From Vibrio maerlii (GTDB lineage Bacteria > Pseudomonadota > Gammaproteobacteria > Enterobacterales > Vibrionaceae), in assembly GCF_003415655.1 (NCBI RefSeq), contig NZ_QRHC01000005.1:248001-312000 (forward strand): 64,000 nt of DNA. Direction: 5' to 3'. The translations under genes and the position numbers were made by a program. Below are positions 46,940 to 58,198 of the stretch, piece by piece (positions within the stretch are counted from its first letter, which is position 1; each line of letters opens with the position of its first letter). A model generated the notes under the pieces. That model had not been told where the DNA came from, ran no database searches, and saw only the letters and a list, made by a program, of their open reading frames with translations.

Positions 46940-47554
46940 TTAAATATTGAGCAATTTATAATTTATCTTCTTATTTCCATGAAAATACTCTTTATCTCTT
47001 TCTGAGATGGATCTCACTACTTTGCATGGGTTACCAACCGCGACCACGTTTTCAGGAATATCTTTCGTTACAATACTACCTGCTCCAATCACACTGTTTT
47101 TACCTATGGTAACCCCCGGTAAAATGACACTGTTTGCGCCAATCCAAACATTTTCCTCGATATGAACGGGAAGATTGAACTGCCCTACTTTTCGGCGCAA
47201 ATCAGGGTCAATGGGATGACCAGCTGTCGCTATAGTCACATTCGGAGCAATCATCACATAGTCACCAATGTAGACATGCGTATCATCAACGAGCGTAAGG
47301 TTGAAGTTAGCATAGACGTTATTCCCTAAGTGGGTATGCCTCCCCCAGTTTGCTCTTAGTGGTGGTTCGATGTAGCAATCCTTGCCCACTTCAGCAAATA
47401 TTTCACTTAGCAATGCTTCTCGTTTGTCTGCTTCTGTTGGCCGCGTTTGGTTAAAATCGTATAGTCGATCCAAACACCGAGTTTGATCAGCAAACATCTC
47501 CTCCTCTTCACATAAAAAGACTTCTCCACTGTGTAACTTATCTTGATAACTCAT
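46940..47554 (-). CDS. Maltose/galactoside O-acetyltransferase-like enzyme
   Basis: Left-handed beta-helix acetyltransferase using acetyl-CoA, of the Maa/LacA group. The 204-residue protein has the helical N-terminal cap with YDFNQTRP, the catalytic His113 in TAGHPIDP, and hexapeptide repeats from about 70 to 180 (NVWIGANSVILPGVTIGKNS). The natural acceptor sugar is unknown. It is monocistronic, divergent from the BCCT gene. Confidence 0.9.
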   Translation of the reverse strand: MSYQDKLHSGEVFLCEEEEMFADQTRCLDRLYDFNQTRPTEADKREALLSEIFAEVGKDCYIEPPLRANWGRHTHLGNNVYANFNLTLVDDTHVYIGDYVMIAPNVTIATAGHPIDPDLRRKVGQFNLPVHIEENVWIGANSVILPGVTIGKNSVIGAGSIVTKDIPENVVAVGNPCKVVRSISERDKEYFHGNKKINYKLLNI

Positions 47555-47747
47555 TGACTCACCTACGTTATTGGGATGAAAACTTCACAATCCTGAGTTT
47601 TCTTTTGATTCTTCGACTTTCCGTTACTTGTATAGAAATAACCAAGTAAAATCTTAGCGATTATTATTATTTGCAATTCCGATCACTGTTTCTTGTTAAT
47701 CTGAGCACTCGTTAATTCCGCGCTGTTTTTCAGCGTACAGAGGGACC

Positions 47748-49340
47748 ATGAGTCAAGAAAAGGACAAATACAGTATTGAAAGTACCGATTACACAATCGG
47801 TCAAGACAATATTCAAAAGTGGGGCTTTGACGTCCACAACGCCGTGTTCAGCATCAGTGCTGGGCTTATTATTCTGTTTTTAGTTGCGCTGCTTCTTGTC
47901 GAGCCATCGACCGCCAAAAGTCTTCTCGATGGTGCTAAGTGGAAGATCATCGCTAACTTCGACTACCTGTTCATGTGGGCAGCCAATATTTTCGTCGTTT
48001 TCTGCCTATTCTTGGTGCTTTCACCATTTGGCAAAATTCGTATTGGTGGTACAGATGCTGTCGCTGAACACTCTACTGCTTCATGGATTGCGATGCTATT
48101 TGCCGCTGGTATGGGTATCGGCTTGATGTTTTGGGGAGTGGCAGAGCCAACAGCGTACTTCACGGGTTGGTACGAAACGCCACTTAATACTCCTGCTTAT
48201 TCTGAAGGAGCGAAGGCCGTAGCATTGGGTACAACCATGTTCCACTGGGGTATTCATGGTTGGGCTATTTATTCCGTGGTTGCTCTTTCGATGGCCTTCT
48301 TTGCTTACAACAAAGGCTTGCCACTCTCAATGCGATCGGTCTTCTATCCTATCCTAGGTGATCGCGCGTGGGGTTGGTTTGGTCACATCATCGATATCAT
48401 GGCAGTCATCGCGACCCTATTTGGTTTAGCGACCTCACTAGGATTAGGCGCACAACAAGCAGCAAGTGGCCTGTCGCATGTATTTGGTATCGAAGCGAAC
48501 ATTACCACCCAACTAATCATTATCGTCATCGTTTCCGGCTTAGCGATCCTATCTGTGATTCGCGGTATTGATGGTGGTGTAAAGGTGCTGAGTAATATCA
48601 ACTTAATGACCGCTTTCGCGCTGCTGATGTTTGTCATTATCGTTGGTATCTCCATCTTCTTTGACTCAGTTTCTGCAGCATTTGTCGGTTATGTTGAAAA
48701 CTTTATTCCTCTAAGTAATCCACACGGCCGTGAAGACGAAGCTTGGATGCACGGTTGGACTGTATTCTACTGGGCTTGGTGGATCTCTTGGTCACCATGT
48801 GTCGGCATGTTTATCGCGCGCGTGTCCAAAGGACGCACGGTTCGCCAATTCATCACTGCTGTAGTGTTCATTCCTACATTCATCACTCTGATTTGGATGT
48901 CGGCATTTGGTGGTCTTGCAATCGACCAAGTAGTGAACAAAGTGGGTGAGTTGGGCGCGAATGGGCTGTCCGATATCACGCTATCTCTCTTCTATGTTTA
49001 CGATGCTCTGCCGTTAAGTAACTTACTTTCGGTTCTCTCTATTGCACTGATTATGGTCTTCTTTATCACCTCATCAGACTCAGCATCGTTAGTTGTCGAT
49101 AGTATTGCTGCGGGCGGCAAGGTTGACGCACCAGTACAACAACGCATCTTCTGGGCAACAACCCAGGGTGCTATTGCTGCTGTTTTGCTTTGGGTCGGTG
49201 GTACTGAAGCCATCCAAGCGTTGCAAGCAGGAACCATTTCAACAGGTCTGCCTTTTACCATCATCTTGTTGACCATGTGTGTCAGCTTGGTGATGGGTCT
49301 AAAGACGGAACTTGAATACCAAAAGCCATCGTACGCTTAG
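47748..49340 (+). CDS. BCCT-family betaine/choline/carnitine transporter
   Basis: Inner-membrane carrier for trimethylammonium osmolytes. The 530-residue protein has 12 predicted helices. The glycine-rich GMGIGLMFWGVAEP in TM3 is the sodium-coupled betaine/choline form rather than the CaiT form, and the substrate-box motif WGIHGWAIYSVVALS is present, with SWSPCVGMFIARVSKG later. C-terminal tail is short. It likely helps osmoprotection, as expected for a marine Vibrio. An AGAGGGA ribosome site precedes the ATG. Confidence 0.93.
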   Translation: MSQEKDKYSIESTDYTIGQDNIQKWGFDVHNAVFSISAGLIILFLVALLLVEPSTAKSLLDGAKWKIIANFDYLFMWAANIFVVFCLFLVLSPFGKIRIGGTDAVAEHSTASWIAMLFAAGMGIGLMFWGVAEPTAYFTGWYETPLNTPAYSEGAKAVALGTTMFHWGIHGWAIYSVVALSMAFFAYNKGLPLSMRSVFYPILGDRAWGWFGHIIDIMAVIATLFGLATSLGLGAQQAASGLSHVFGIEANITTQLIIIVIVSGLAILSVIRGIDGGVKVLSNINLMTAFALLMFVIIVGISIFFDSVSAAFVGYVENFIPLSNPHGREDEAWMHGWTVFYWAWWISWSPCVGMFIARVSKGRTVRQFITAVVFIPTFITLIWMSAFGGLAIDQVVNKVGELGANGLSDITLSLFYVYDALPLSNLLSVLSIALIMVFFITSSDSASLVVDSIAAGGKVDAPVQQRIFWATTQGAIAAVLLWVGGTEAIQALQAGTISTGLPFTIILLTMCVSLVMGLKTELEYQKPSYA

Positions 49341-49363
49341 ATTGATCTCCTAAACTAAACTCC

Positions 49364-49397
49364 AATCCCCATTTGAGAAATCAGTGGGGATTTTTTC
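49364..49397 (+). terminator. Terminator after the BCCT gene
   Basis: An 8-bp stem aatcccca/tggggatt (49364-49371 with 49385-49392), a 13-nt loop and a T-rich tail. Confidence 0.85.
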
Positions 49398-49578
49398 TTT
49401 CTCGCTTGCAAGCGAATCGACATCACCAATAAACTGATCGACCAAAATTTGCTCTAGAACAAGTTTTATTCATGTTTTTAATATGTAACAGATAAGTTGC
49501 GAGCGTAACGGGATTTTTTAAGGGCAAGTTTGACTATTCTAATGGTGACACCGAAGGGAAAAGAGTTAGGAGATTGCT

Positions 49579-49998
49579 ATGAAATATCACAATATTCTCG
49601 TTGCTTTAGATCTAGAAGACTCAAGCAAACAGCTGGTAAGAAAAGCCGGTTTTCTAGCCGAACAATTTGGCGCGAATGTCTCATTTGTTCATATCGATGA
49701 CACTCACGGTGAAATCTACCCAGAATTGATCGATATCTTGCATATTGAAGACGAGGCACCAATTAATATCGATGCATTGCAACAGCTAGAAAGCTTTGTT
49801 GAATATGCTACCTATCCTGTTAAGAATTGTTGGGTGGGCACCGGTGATCTAAGCACTAAAGTGCTGGATATGATTGCTGATCGACATATCGACTTTATTA
49901 TTTGCGGACATCACCATGACTTCCTCAGCAAGTGGATTTCACATTCCAAACACCTCATCGACAAATCCCCTGTCGACATATTAGTGGTTCCCGTGTAA
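49579..49998 (+). CDS. Universal stress protein, UspA family
   Basis: A small cytoplasmic stress protein of 139 residues, a single Usp domain starting YHNILVALDLEDSSKQLVRKA and ending in the typical DILVVPV strand. The loop before the last helix reads FIICGHHHDFLSKW, and lacks the GxxGxxxxG ATP-binding signature of ATP-binding Usp proteins, so it is likely UspA-like. A GTTAGGAG ribosome site precedes the ATG. It is followed by a terminator shared with the convergent exporter gene. Confidence 0.9.
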   Translation: MKYHNILVALDLEDSSKQLVRKAGFLAEQFGANVSFVHIDDTHGEIYPELIDILHIEDEAPINIDALQQLESFVEYATYPVKNCWVGTGDLSTKVLDMIADRHIDFIICGHHHDFLSKWISHSKHLIDKSPVDILVVPV

Positions 49999-50011
49999 TC
50001 CCATATAAACA

Positions 50012-50035
50012 AAGCCCTAGCATGTGCTAGGGCTT
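50012..50035. terminator. Bidirectional terminator between the usp gene and the LysE/ArgO gene
   Basis: A perfect 11-bp inverted repeat (50012-50022 with 50025-50035), in practice a 9-bp stem with a 6-nt loop, sits between the two convergent stops. T-rich ends are modest on both sides. Confidence 0.75.
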
Positions 50036-50050
50036 ATTCTATCTGAGTCG

Positions 50051-50653
50051 TTAGATTACTCTTAGCAAAGAGAGTGCAATTAACGCCATGACGACCCCAA
50101 CAAACAATTCCAAGAACTTCCACGCCTTAGGTTTATCAAAAACAGGGGCCAATAAACGAGCGCCAAACCCAAGAGAAAAGAAGAACACGAACGATGCACT
50201 CACCGCACCTAAAGCGAACAGATGCTGCTGCGGTTGATACTGAGTCGATATCGAACCAAGCAGAACTACCGTATCGAGATACACATGCGGATTTAACCAA
50301 GTAAATGCTAAGCATATTGCCACCGTCTTAGGTAACGAAGACTGAGATTGCTCACTCGCTTTTAGAGCATGATCGGTCGTCAATGCCGATTTGAAGCTCA
50401 ATAGAGCATAAATGGTCAGAAACAGCGCGCCACCATAACGGGCAAAGGTCTCAATCTGAGGAAACTGTTTTACCAATGCACCAAAACCGCCCACTCCTAG
50501 TGAAATGAGTATCGCATCAGACAATGCACAGACTAAACACACCACAAACACGTGCTGTCGTTTTAGACCTTGCTTGAGCACAAACGCATTTTGCGATCCA
50601 ATCGCTAAGATAAGTGACAAACCAAGAGAAAAACCGGCAAGATAAGTCGTCAT
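50051..50653 (-). CDS. LysE/ArgO-family amino-acid exporter
   Basis: Inner-membrane exporter of basic amino acids by family. I chose the ATG at 50653 (200 residues, MTTYLAGFSLGLSLILAIGSQNAFVLKQG), preceded by an AGGA site; the frame stays open 58 codons further upstream, but that part overlaps the deacetylase gene and is not membrane-like. The GSQNAFVLKQGL motif and WLNPHVYLDTVVLLGS are typical of ArgO/LysE. About six helices. It follows the deacetylase-family gene by 11 bp. Confidence 0.9.
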   Translation of the reverse strand: MTTYLAGFSLGLSLILAIGSQNAFVLKQGLKRQHVFVVCLVCALSDAILISLGVGGFGALVKQFPQIETFARYGGALFLTIYALLSFKSALTTDHALKASEQSQSSLPKTVAICLAFTWLNPHVYLDTVVLLGSISTQYQPQQHLFALGAVSASFVFFFSLGFGARLLAPVFDKPKAWKFLELFVGVVMALIALSLLRVI

Positions 50654-50664
50654 TGTTGTTCGTC

Positions 50665-51609
50665 CTAAAGAGCAATGTTCTGAGTGCAACGTTCTGATAG
50701 CACCTTCGCTGCTGCCCTGATTAGTTGCATGTGCGGCTCTACGAGATCCTGATGATCTGTTCGGTATCCACCACCAACCACACATCCCACAGGTAGGTGT
50801 CTGTTGAGACAATGATTTAGCAACCAATAGTCTCGTTGATAAATCCCATCCGTAGAGACATTCAAATACCCTAGCTCATCATCAATGTGAATATCGACGC
50901 CTGCATCGTAGATAACAAGGTCCGGTTGGTGTAGGTTGATTGCTGTTTCCACCACCGACTTAAAAGTAGTTAAAAACTCTTGGTCTCCGACTTCCCGGTT
51001 GAGGTCAATGTCGATATCGGAGTCCGGTTTTCTTGCTGGAAAGTTTTTACCGCAGTGAAAAGAAAGGGTCACTACATCTGGCATGTTTTGGCACAGTGTC
51101 GCCGTCCCGTCACCATGATGCACATCGCTATCGATGATCAGCACTTTATCGACATCCGGGTGCTCAAGAGCTTTAAAGGCGGCAAGTGCGAGATCGTTAA
51201 TCAAACAAAAGCCACTGCCAAAATCAAAATGAGCGTGGTGGTAACCTCCACTTAGGTGGATCGCAAAGCCATGCTCTATTGCCAACTCAGCGGTAGCCAC
51301 GGTACCTCCTGCGGAGGTTAAGGTTCTTCGGATCAGTTGTTCGCTCCATGGAAAACCAATACGCCGCATCTTGGCTTCAGCTAACTGACCGCTAGTAAGA
51401 AGGTCAATATAGTCAGAACAATGAACTTTTTTCACCTCATCTACCGTCAGAGCTGTAGACTCAATCAACTGAATACAACCACTTTCAAGCTCTTGGTTCA
51501 TCTGTTCATTAACCGCTTGATGTAAGCGCTTATACTTCGAGATAGGATATCGATGCTGTGGTGGAAGAGGAAGCTCAGAATAAATCGAGTGGTAAATGAT
51601 GGGTAGCAT
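50665..51609 (-). CDS. Histone deacetylase / acetylpolyamine amidohydrolase family protein
   Basis: Predicted zinc-dependent deacetylase. The 314-residue protein shows the active-site elements GGYHHAHFDFGSGFCLINDL (catalytic His pair region), DSDVHHGDGT (zinc-binding Asp and His) and YDAGVDIHIDDELG (second zinc Asp). The substrate may be an acetyl-lysine, acetylated polyamine or other small amide; sequence does not decide. It is 11 bp upstream of a LysE/ArgO exporter on the same strand, which hints at a basic amine or amino-acid substrate. Confidence 0.9.
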   Translation of the reverse strand: MLPIIYHSIYSELPLPPQHRYPISKYKRLHQAVNEQMNQELESGCIQLIESTALTVDEVKKVHCSDYIDLLTSGQLAEAKMRRIGFPWSEQLIRRTLTSAGGTVATAELAIEHGFAIHLSGGYHHAHFDFGSGFCLINDLALAAFKALEHPDVDKVLIIDSDVHHGDGTATLCQNMPDVVTLSFHCGKNFPARKPDSDIDIDLNREVGDQEFLTTFKSVVETAINLHQPDLVIYDAGVDIHIDDELGYLNVSTDGIYQRDYWLLNHCLNRHLPVGCVVGGGYRTDHQDLVEPHMQLIRAAAKVLSERCTQNIAL

Positions 51610-51685
51610 GATAGTGATTATTGATTCGCAATAACCTCAGTGTACCCAATCAACTCTATGATTAAAATGGGCTAGTAATCAACGA

Positions 51686-52375
51686 TTAGTGATGAGTAAG
51701 TTCGGTGTAAAGCTGGGTGTTACGCTTAATGAAGAACAATCGATAAGCGAATGCTAAACCAAGACAGAGAGATGCCGGAACGAGCAAAGCAATGAACTCT
51801 AATCTCTCAAAGATGACCGCACCAGTTGTGCCTCCGGATACGAAGCCAAATATGATAGTGACAAAAAGCTTGGCTTTGCGTTTATCAAAGGTTTCACCGC
51901 GTAAACTCGCTCCAATCATCAAGCCAAGGTCGGTAAACAATCCCGTTACGTGCGTCGTTCTTACTACTGCTCCGCTGTATCGTGTCGCCAACGCATTTTG
52001 TAACCCACAGGCCAGCGAAGCAATATAGTGGCCAATATGCACATCAAGTACTAACGAAACAGTCGCTAGGATGAGTAGTATCGCTTCAAGAATCAGCAGA
52101 GAGTCATAGTGACGCCCCACCTCAAACGACTCACCACACAACACTGCGCCAGAGATTGCCGAGCCGACGACAAAGCAAATCAGGACGCCAATAAGCTGCA
52201 AACCTAAGGTCCACTCAAAACCAGCCAGTTGCGCGCCGAGTAAGGTTGCAGATCCCGATAAATGAGAAACCGACTGATGTTGGAAGCCAAGTAAACCGAT
52301 GACATTCACGTAACCTGCAATAAAAGCCAGAATAAATGAGCCCCATTCCACCCATTTTGGTAAACGTCTGATCAT
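51686..52375 (-). CDS. YoaK-family membrane protein (DUF1275)
   Basis: An integral membrane protein of 229 residues with about six helices. DUF1275 features are the early GYVNVIGLLGF, HLSGSATLLG, and CGLQNALATRYSGAVVRTTHVTG. Function is unknown in the family. I prefer the ATG at 52375 over a GTG three codons upstream because GGTGAT lies just before it. It lies 76 bp downstream of the start of the deacetylase gene's promoter region, and may run into it. Confidence 0.85.
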   Translation of the reverse strand: MIRRLPKWVEWGSFILAFIAGYVNVIGLLGFQHQSVSHLSGSATLLGAQLAGFEWTLGLQLIGVLICFVVGSAISGAVLCGESFEVGRHYDSLLILEAILLILATVSLVLDVHIGHYIASLACGLQNALATRYSGAVVRTTHVTGLFTDLGLMIGASLRGETFDKRKAKLFVTIIFGFVSGGTTGAVIFERLEFIALLVPASLCLGLAFAYRLFFIKRNTQLYTELTHH

Positions 52376-52521
52376 CAATATCACCCGTACTTCAGGTATA
52401 ACCTGGATTTATAAAACGCGGATTGTACGCCGATTATGTAGGTAAATATTGACCTATCGCAAGCAGGCTTAACCTTTATAGGTGAAAGACGTATAGTGAG
52501 TAAAACGAAAAAGGAGAGATT

Positions 52522-53208
52522 ATGGCAACCGTATTCATCACCGGTGCAAACAGAGGAATTGGCCTTGCATTGGCTAAGCAATTCTTGGAGCATAACTTCA
52601 AAGTTCTCGCCACCTATCGAGACAAAGCAAGCTCACAAGAGCTACTTGAACTTACAAAGAATCATCAAAGCTTAAGCGCGTTTCAGCTCGATGTAACCAA
52701 TTACTCGCAAGTAGAAGATCTAGCCTCAGCGCTGCCAAATATCGACATCCTGATCAATAACGCGGGCTACTATGGTCCAAAGGGATATGATTTTGGTCAC
52801 ACTGATGTGGAGGAATGGCGAAAGGTTCTAGAAGTCAACACGATAGCGCCATTGAAACTGGTAGAGGCATTTTACCCAAGACTTGAAAAGAGTAGTTCGA
52901 AGACGATAGCTTGCCTCTCCTCTAAGGTTGGCAGCATGACCGAAAATACCTCGGGTGGCGGCTATATCTATCGCTCATCAAAAGCAGCACTAAACTCGGT
53001 TGTCAAAAGCCTCAGCAATGATCTATCAAGCCAAGGTTTTACAGTGCTTGCGCTTCACCCTGGATGGGTAAAAACCGAGATGGGTGGACCTAACGCACTT
53101 TTAGAGACGGACATCTCGGCACAAGGGTTATTTAATGTTATTCAAAATTCAACACCAGGAAACTCAGGACAATTTATCAACTTCGATGGCTCTGAGCTGC
53201 CTTGGTAA
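52522..53208 (+). CDS. Short-chain dehydrogenase/reductase, C-factor-like
   Basis: NAD(P)-dependent oxidoreductase with a classical Rossmann fold. In 228 residues: cofactor motif TGANRGIG (7-14), NNAG (79-82), Ser133/134, and catalytic YRSSK with Tyr150 and Lys154. It lacks a long C-terminal substrate loop. Similar to CsgA/C-factor SDRs; substrate unknown. AGGAGA precedes the ATG. It is convergent with topB, with 2 bp between the stops. Confidence 0.9.
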   Translation: MATVFITGANRGIGLALAKQFLEHNFKVLATYRDKASSQELLELTKNHQSLSAFQLDVTNYSQVEDLASALPNIDILINNAGYYGPKGYDFGHTDVEEWRKVLEVNTIAPLKLVEAFYPRLEKSSSKTIACLSSKVGSMTENTSGGGYIYRSSKAALNSVVKSLSNDLSSQGFTVLALHPGWVKTEMGGPNALLETDISAQGLFNVIQNSTPGNSGQFINFDGSELPW

Positions 53209-53210
53209 TA

Positions 53211-55187
53211 TCATTTAGAACTTTTCTTACGACGTGTGCCTGTTGTCGCTTTTGAGTTGTAATTGGCTTTGCCAGTACTTTTACGCTTACGTTTAAATGC
53301 TGGCCGCTCAACCTTAGGAAGATGGCGCAAGGATTCAGGAACTGGTCCTTGTTTCACTTGCGTCATCAAACCATCAATTTGATTTTGCAGTGCTTGCATA
53401 AAGGGTTGATAGGCCTGGTTTCTTTCTGCCATACCTTGAAGCTGGTGCTCCCAGTGTGCAGTCATGTCAGGGTAAGTCGAAGCGTCTGGCAAGGCATGAA
53501 CTAGCCCTCTCCCAGCCGGACTGCTCAAGATGCTCTTTCCCTGTCGCTTGAGCAGCTGACGCTTAAATAGGATATCTAGGATACCCGCTCGCGTAGCCTC
53601 CGTTCCCAAGCCATCGGTTTCTTTGAGGATTTTCTTCAGTTCTTTGTCTTCAACAAATCGAGAAATACCCGTCATGGCTTGGAGCAACGTAGCTTCGGTG
53701 AAATGCTTGGGTGGCTCCGTTTTTTTGTCACCAATAAGGCCTTCACGACAAGTCAACACCTCACCCTCTATGAGTGCGGGCACTCTGTCTTCCGTTTGCT
53801 CTTCATCATCACTCTTACCCATTAGCGCTTTCCAACCCGCCGATATCATTTGACGTCCTTTAGCGATAAAGACTCCACCAGCGATATCAAACACCAGTTT
53901 AGAATCAGCATAAACAGCCGCAGGATAGAATTGCATAAGGTACTGGCGAGCAATTTGTGCATACACTTTCATTTCGTCTCCAGACAACCCATTCACTGAA
54001 GATTTCTTGGGTGTCGGGATGATCGCATGGTGCGCATCGACCTTGCTATCATTCCATGCTTTAGATTTGATCGACAAATCTGCACCTTGTGCTGCGGAAG
54101 CGAGATCTTTCGCATTATTGGCGATCGCATCAACCACAGAGCCCGCTTGCTTATAATGGTCTTTAGGTAAGTGACGGCTGTCTGAACGCGGGTAAGTGAT
54201 GAGTTTGTGCTTCTCGTACAAAGACTGACACACATCTAATACATGTTGAGCACTCATACCAAAGCGCTTTGCCGCATCTATTTGTAAAGCGGAAAGAGAG
54301 TAAGGAAGTGGCGCATTCTGCTTAGTTTGTTTCTGCTCAGACTCTTTAACCGTCGCAGGCTGATTAGCGATACGAGCAGCGACATTCTCAACCAACTTAC
54401 GATTGAGCACTCGTCCCTCTTCATCTTGCCAGGGTTGGCACGCATCACTTGGCTTCCAACGCGAACGAATATCAAACCAGCCATTATCGCCTTGATAGGG
54501 AATTAAAGCATGAAGCGTAAAATAGTCTTTAGGAACAAAGTTTTCGATCTCTTCATCCCGGCGGGTTACTAACCCTAAAACCGGTGTCTGTACCCGACCA
54601 ACAGACAGTACACCTTGGTATCCCGCTTTTTGTCCCAACAGGGTATAAGCGCGGGTCATATTCATGCCATACAACCAGTCTGCTCTTGAACGAGCCAACG
54701 CGGATACTGACAGAGGAATAAAATCTCGATTATCTCGCATCGAGGACAATGCGCGCTTCACTGCCGGCAGGTTAAGGTCACTGATAAGAAGGCGTTTAAT
54801 CGTCGCTTTCTTCTTTTGCGAGACCTTGCAGTAATCAATCACCTCGTCGACCAACAACTGCCCTTCTCGGTCTGGGTCACCGGCATGGACGATTTCATTG
54901 CATTCTCTAAGTAGCTTTCTGACCACCGTTAGCTGTTTGCTCGCCGTCTTCTTAGGTTTGAGTTGCCACAGCTCAGGAACAATTGGCAGATCGCCTATAT
55001 TCCATTTTTTGTAGCGCTCGTCATAACTGTCCGGTTCAGCCTGCTCTAACAAGTGCCCAATGCACCAAGTGACAATATCGCCATTACCGCAACGGATAAA
55101 ACCCTGTTCCTTCTTTTGAGGATTGGGTAAAGCAGTGGCAATCGCACGCCCTAGACTAGGTTTTTCGGCAATGAACAGACGAGACAT
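53211..55187 (-). CDS. topB: DNA topoisomerase III
   Basis: Type IA topoisomerase that decatenates DNA and resolves recombination structures. The 658-residue protein has an N-terminal Toprim domain (starting LFIAEKPSLGRAIATALP, with acidic HAGDPDREGQLLVDE), then the active-site region LITYPRSDSRHLP with the catalytic Tyr near residue 330, and a Lys/Arg-rich C-terminal tail (VERPAFKRKRKS onward). Length is as in E. coli TopB (653). It appears monocistronic, downstream of ydjA's terminator. Confidence 0.96.
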   Translation of the reverse strand: MSRLFIAEKPSLGRAIATALPNPQKKEQGFIRCGNGDIVTWCIGHLLEQAEPDSYDERYKKWNIGDLPIVPELWQLKPKKTASKQLTVVRKLLRECNEIVHAGDPDREGQLLVDEVIDYCKVSQKKKATIKRLLISDLNLPAVKRALSSMRDNRDFIPLSVSALARSRADWLYGMNMTRAYTLLGQKAGYQGVLSVGRVQTPVLGLVTRRDEEIENFVPKDYFTLHALIPYQGDNGWFDIRSRWKPSDACQPWQDEEGRVLNRKLVENVAARIANQPATVKESEQKQTKQNAPLPYSLSALQIDAAKRFGMSAQHVLDVCQSLYEKHKLITYPRSDSRHLPKDHYKQAGSVVDAIANNAKDLASAAQGADLSIKSKAWNDSKVDAHHAIIPTPKKSSVNGLSGDEMKVYAQIARQYLMQFYPAAVYADSKLVFDIAGGVFIAKGRQMISAGWKALMGKSDDEEQTEDRVPALIEGEVLTCREGLIGDKKTEPPKHFTEATLLQAMTGISRFVEDKELKKILKETDGLGTEATRAGILDILFKRQLLKRQGKSILSSPAGRGLVHALPDASTYPDMTAHWEHQLQGMAERNQAYQPFMQALQNQIDGLMTQVKQGPVPESLRHLPKVERPAFKRKRKSTGKANYNSKATTGTRRKKSSK

Positions 55188-55211
55188 AGAGAATTCATAA
55201 CAAACAAATAA

Positions 55212-55241
55212 TTAGGGCCACATTAACGAATGTGGCCCTAA
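55212..55241 (-). terminator. Terminator after ydjA
   Basis: A perfect 13-bp inverted repeat (55212-55224 with 55229-55241), loop aacg, followed on the minus strand by a T-rich tail TTATTTGTTT. Confidence 0.85.
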
Positions 55242-55281
55242 CAAATCAAGAAAAACTGTACTTTTAACCAGTGGTTTATGA

Positions 55282-55830
55282 CTATAGATACTCAACGAAC
55301 TTACTAATATCACGCTCTGGTACTTTCATTGGCGTACAACCTGGTGTGCCTAAGTACAAGAAGCCAACAATTTCATCTTCACCCTCTAGGCCGAAAGCTT
55401 GCCTTACGTTCTCATCAAACATCCATTTACCTGAGCGCCAGAAACCTTGGAAGCCTTGTGCTACCGCAGCCATCTGCATAGCCTGAACAGCGCAACCCGC
55501 TGACAAGTGTTGCTCAATGGCTGGTACTTTCTCATGCTCGGTAACCTTTGCAATGACAGTAATAACCATAGGTGCACGAAATGGTGCCTTTGACAATTTC
55601 TCAACAACCGCTTCTTCAGCACCAGCTTTCTTTGCCGCGTCCACCAGAATGTTCGCTAACTTCTGCAATCCCTCACTTTGAGAAATAACAAAACGCCAAG
55701 GTGTTAGGTTGGCGTGGTCTGGTGCTCGTAAACCGGCACGAATGATGTTTTCGAGCACCACGCCCTCTGGTGCTGGCTCAGATAATTTGGCAATTGAGCG
55801 TCGATTTAACAACAGTTCTAACGCATCCAT
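55282..55830 (-). CDS. ydjA: NAD(P)H nitroreductase, YdjA type
   Basis: Small FMN-dependent nitroreductase-family enzyme. The 182-residue protein matches YdjA (183) in length and starts MDALELLLNRRSIAKLSEPAPEG, with APDHANLTPWRFVI, SAGCAVQAMQMAA and YLGTPGCTPMKVPER typical of that group. Physiological substrate unknown. It has its own terminator. Confidence 0.9.
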   Translation of the reverse strand: MDALELLLNRRSIAKLSEPAPEGVVLENIIRAGLRAPDHANLTPWRFVISQSEGLQKLANILVDAAKKAGAEEAVVEKLSKAPFRAPMVITVIAKVTEHEKVPAIEQHLSAGCAVQAMQMAAVAQGFQGFWRSGKWMFDENVRQAFGLEGEDEIVGFLYLGTPGCTPMKVPERDISKFVEYL

Positions 55831-55981
55831 TTGAAGTCCTTCTTAAGCTTTCTTTAGATTCTCTTTTGTTAAGAGTATTCACTACTTTAGCACAGAGTTT
55901 GGAATGATAATAACTCTCAAAAAGGACGAATGACTGCATTGTAATTGTGTGTCTTCACGTAGCTATGTAACCTTCAACGCT

Positions 55982-58000
<2,019 letters not shown>

Positions 58001-58009
58001 TTATTATCA

Positions 58010-58026
58010 TTCTGGTCTGACCACAA
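58010..58026. promoter_or_regulatory. FadR operator upstream of fadH
   Basis: The core CTGGTCTGACCA (58012-58023) fits the inner twelve bases of the FadR consensus AACTGGTCNGACCAGTT exactly; the outer bases differ. Placed 25-41 bp before the fadH ATG, where a bound repressor would block transcription. FadR control of fad genes is established in Vibrio; this site is read from sequence only. Confidence 0.75.
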
Positions 58027-58198
58027 TATTAGTCCACAAACTGAAAATCAAACAGCCGTTTACATATTTGCAACAAAGATCAATCTTGTTGGTAAACAAG
58101 AACGTAATACATTACGATTATAGGTATCTAATTTTTCAGGCTTTTATGTTTTCTTTAAAAGCTACCATACTGATACCGCCATGTTGCGGAGAAAAACT

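Noticed and set aside
50654..50827. 58-codon N-terminal extension of the LysE/ArgO gene
   Set aside because: It overlaps the deacetylase gene, is Arg/Ser/Trp-rich rather than membrane-like, and a ribosome site precedes the shorter start.
55256..55271. LexA-like sequence (CTGT-N8-CCAG) upstream of topB
   Set aside because: One half-site departs from consensus, and the site lies within the end of ydjA, on the far side of its terminator from topB, so SOS control of topB is not supported.
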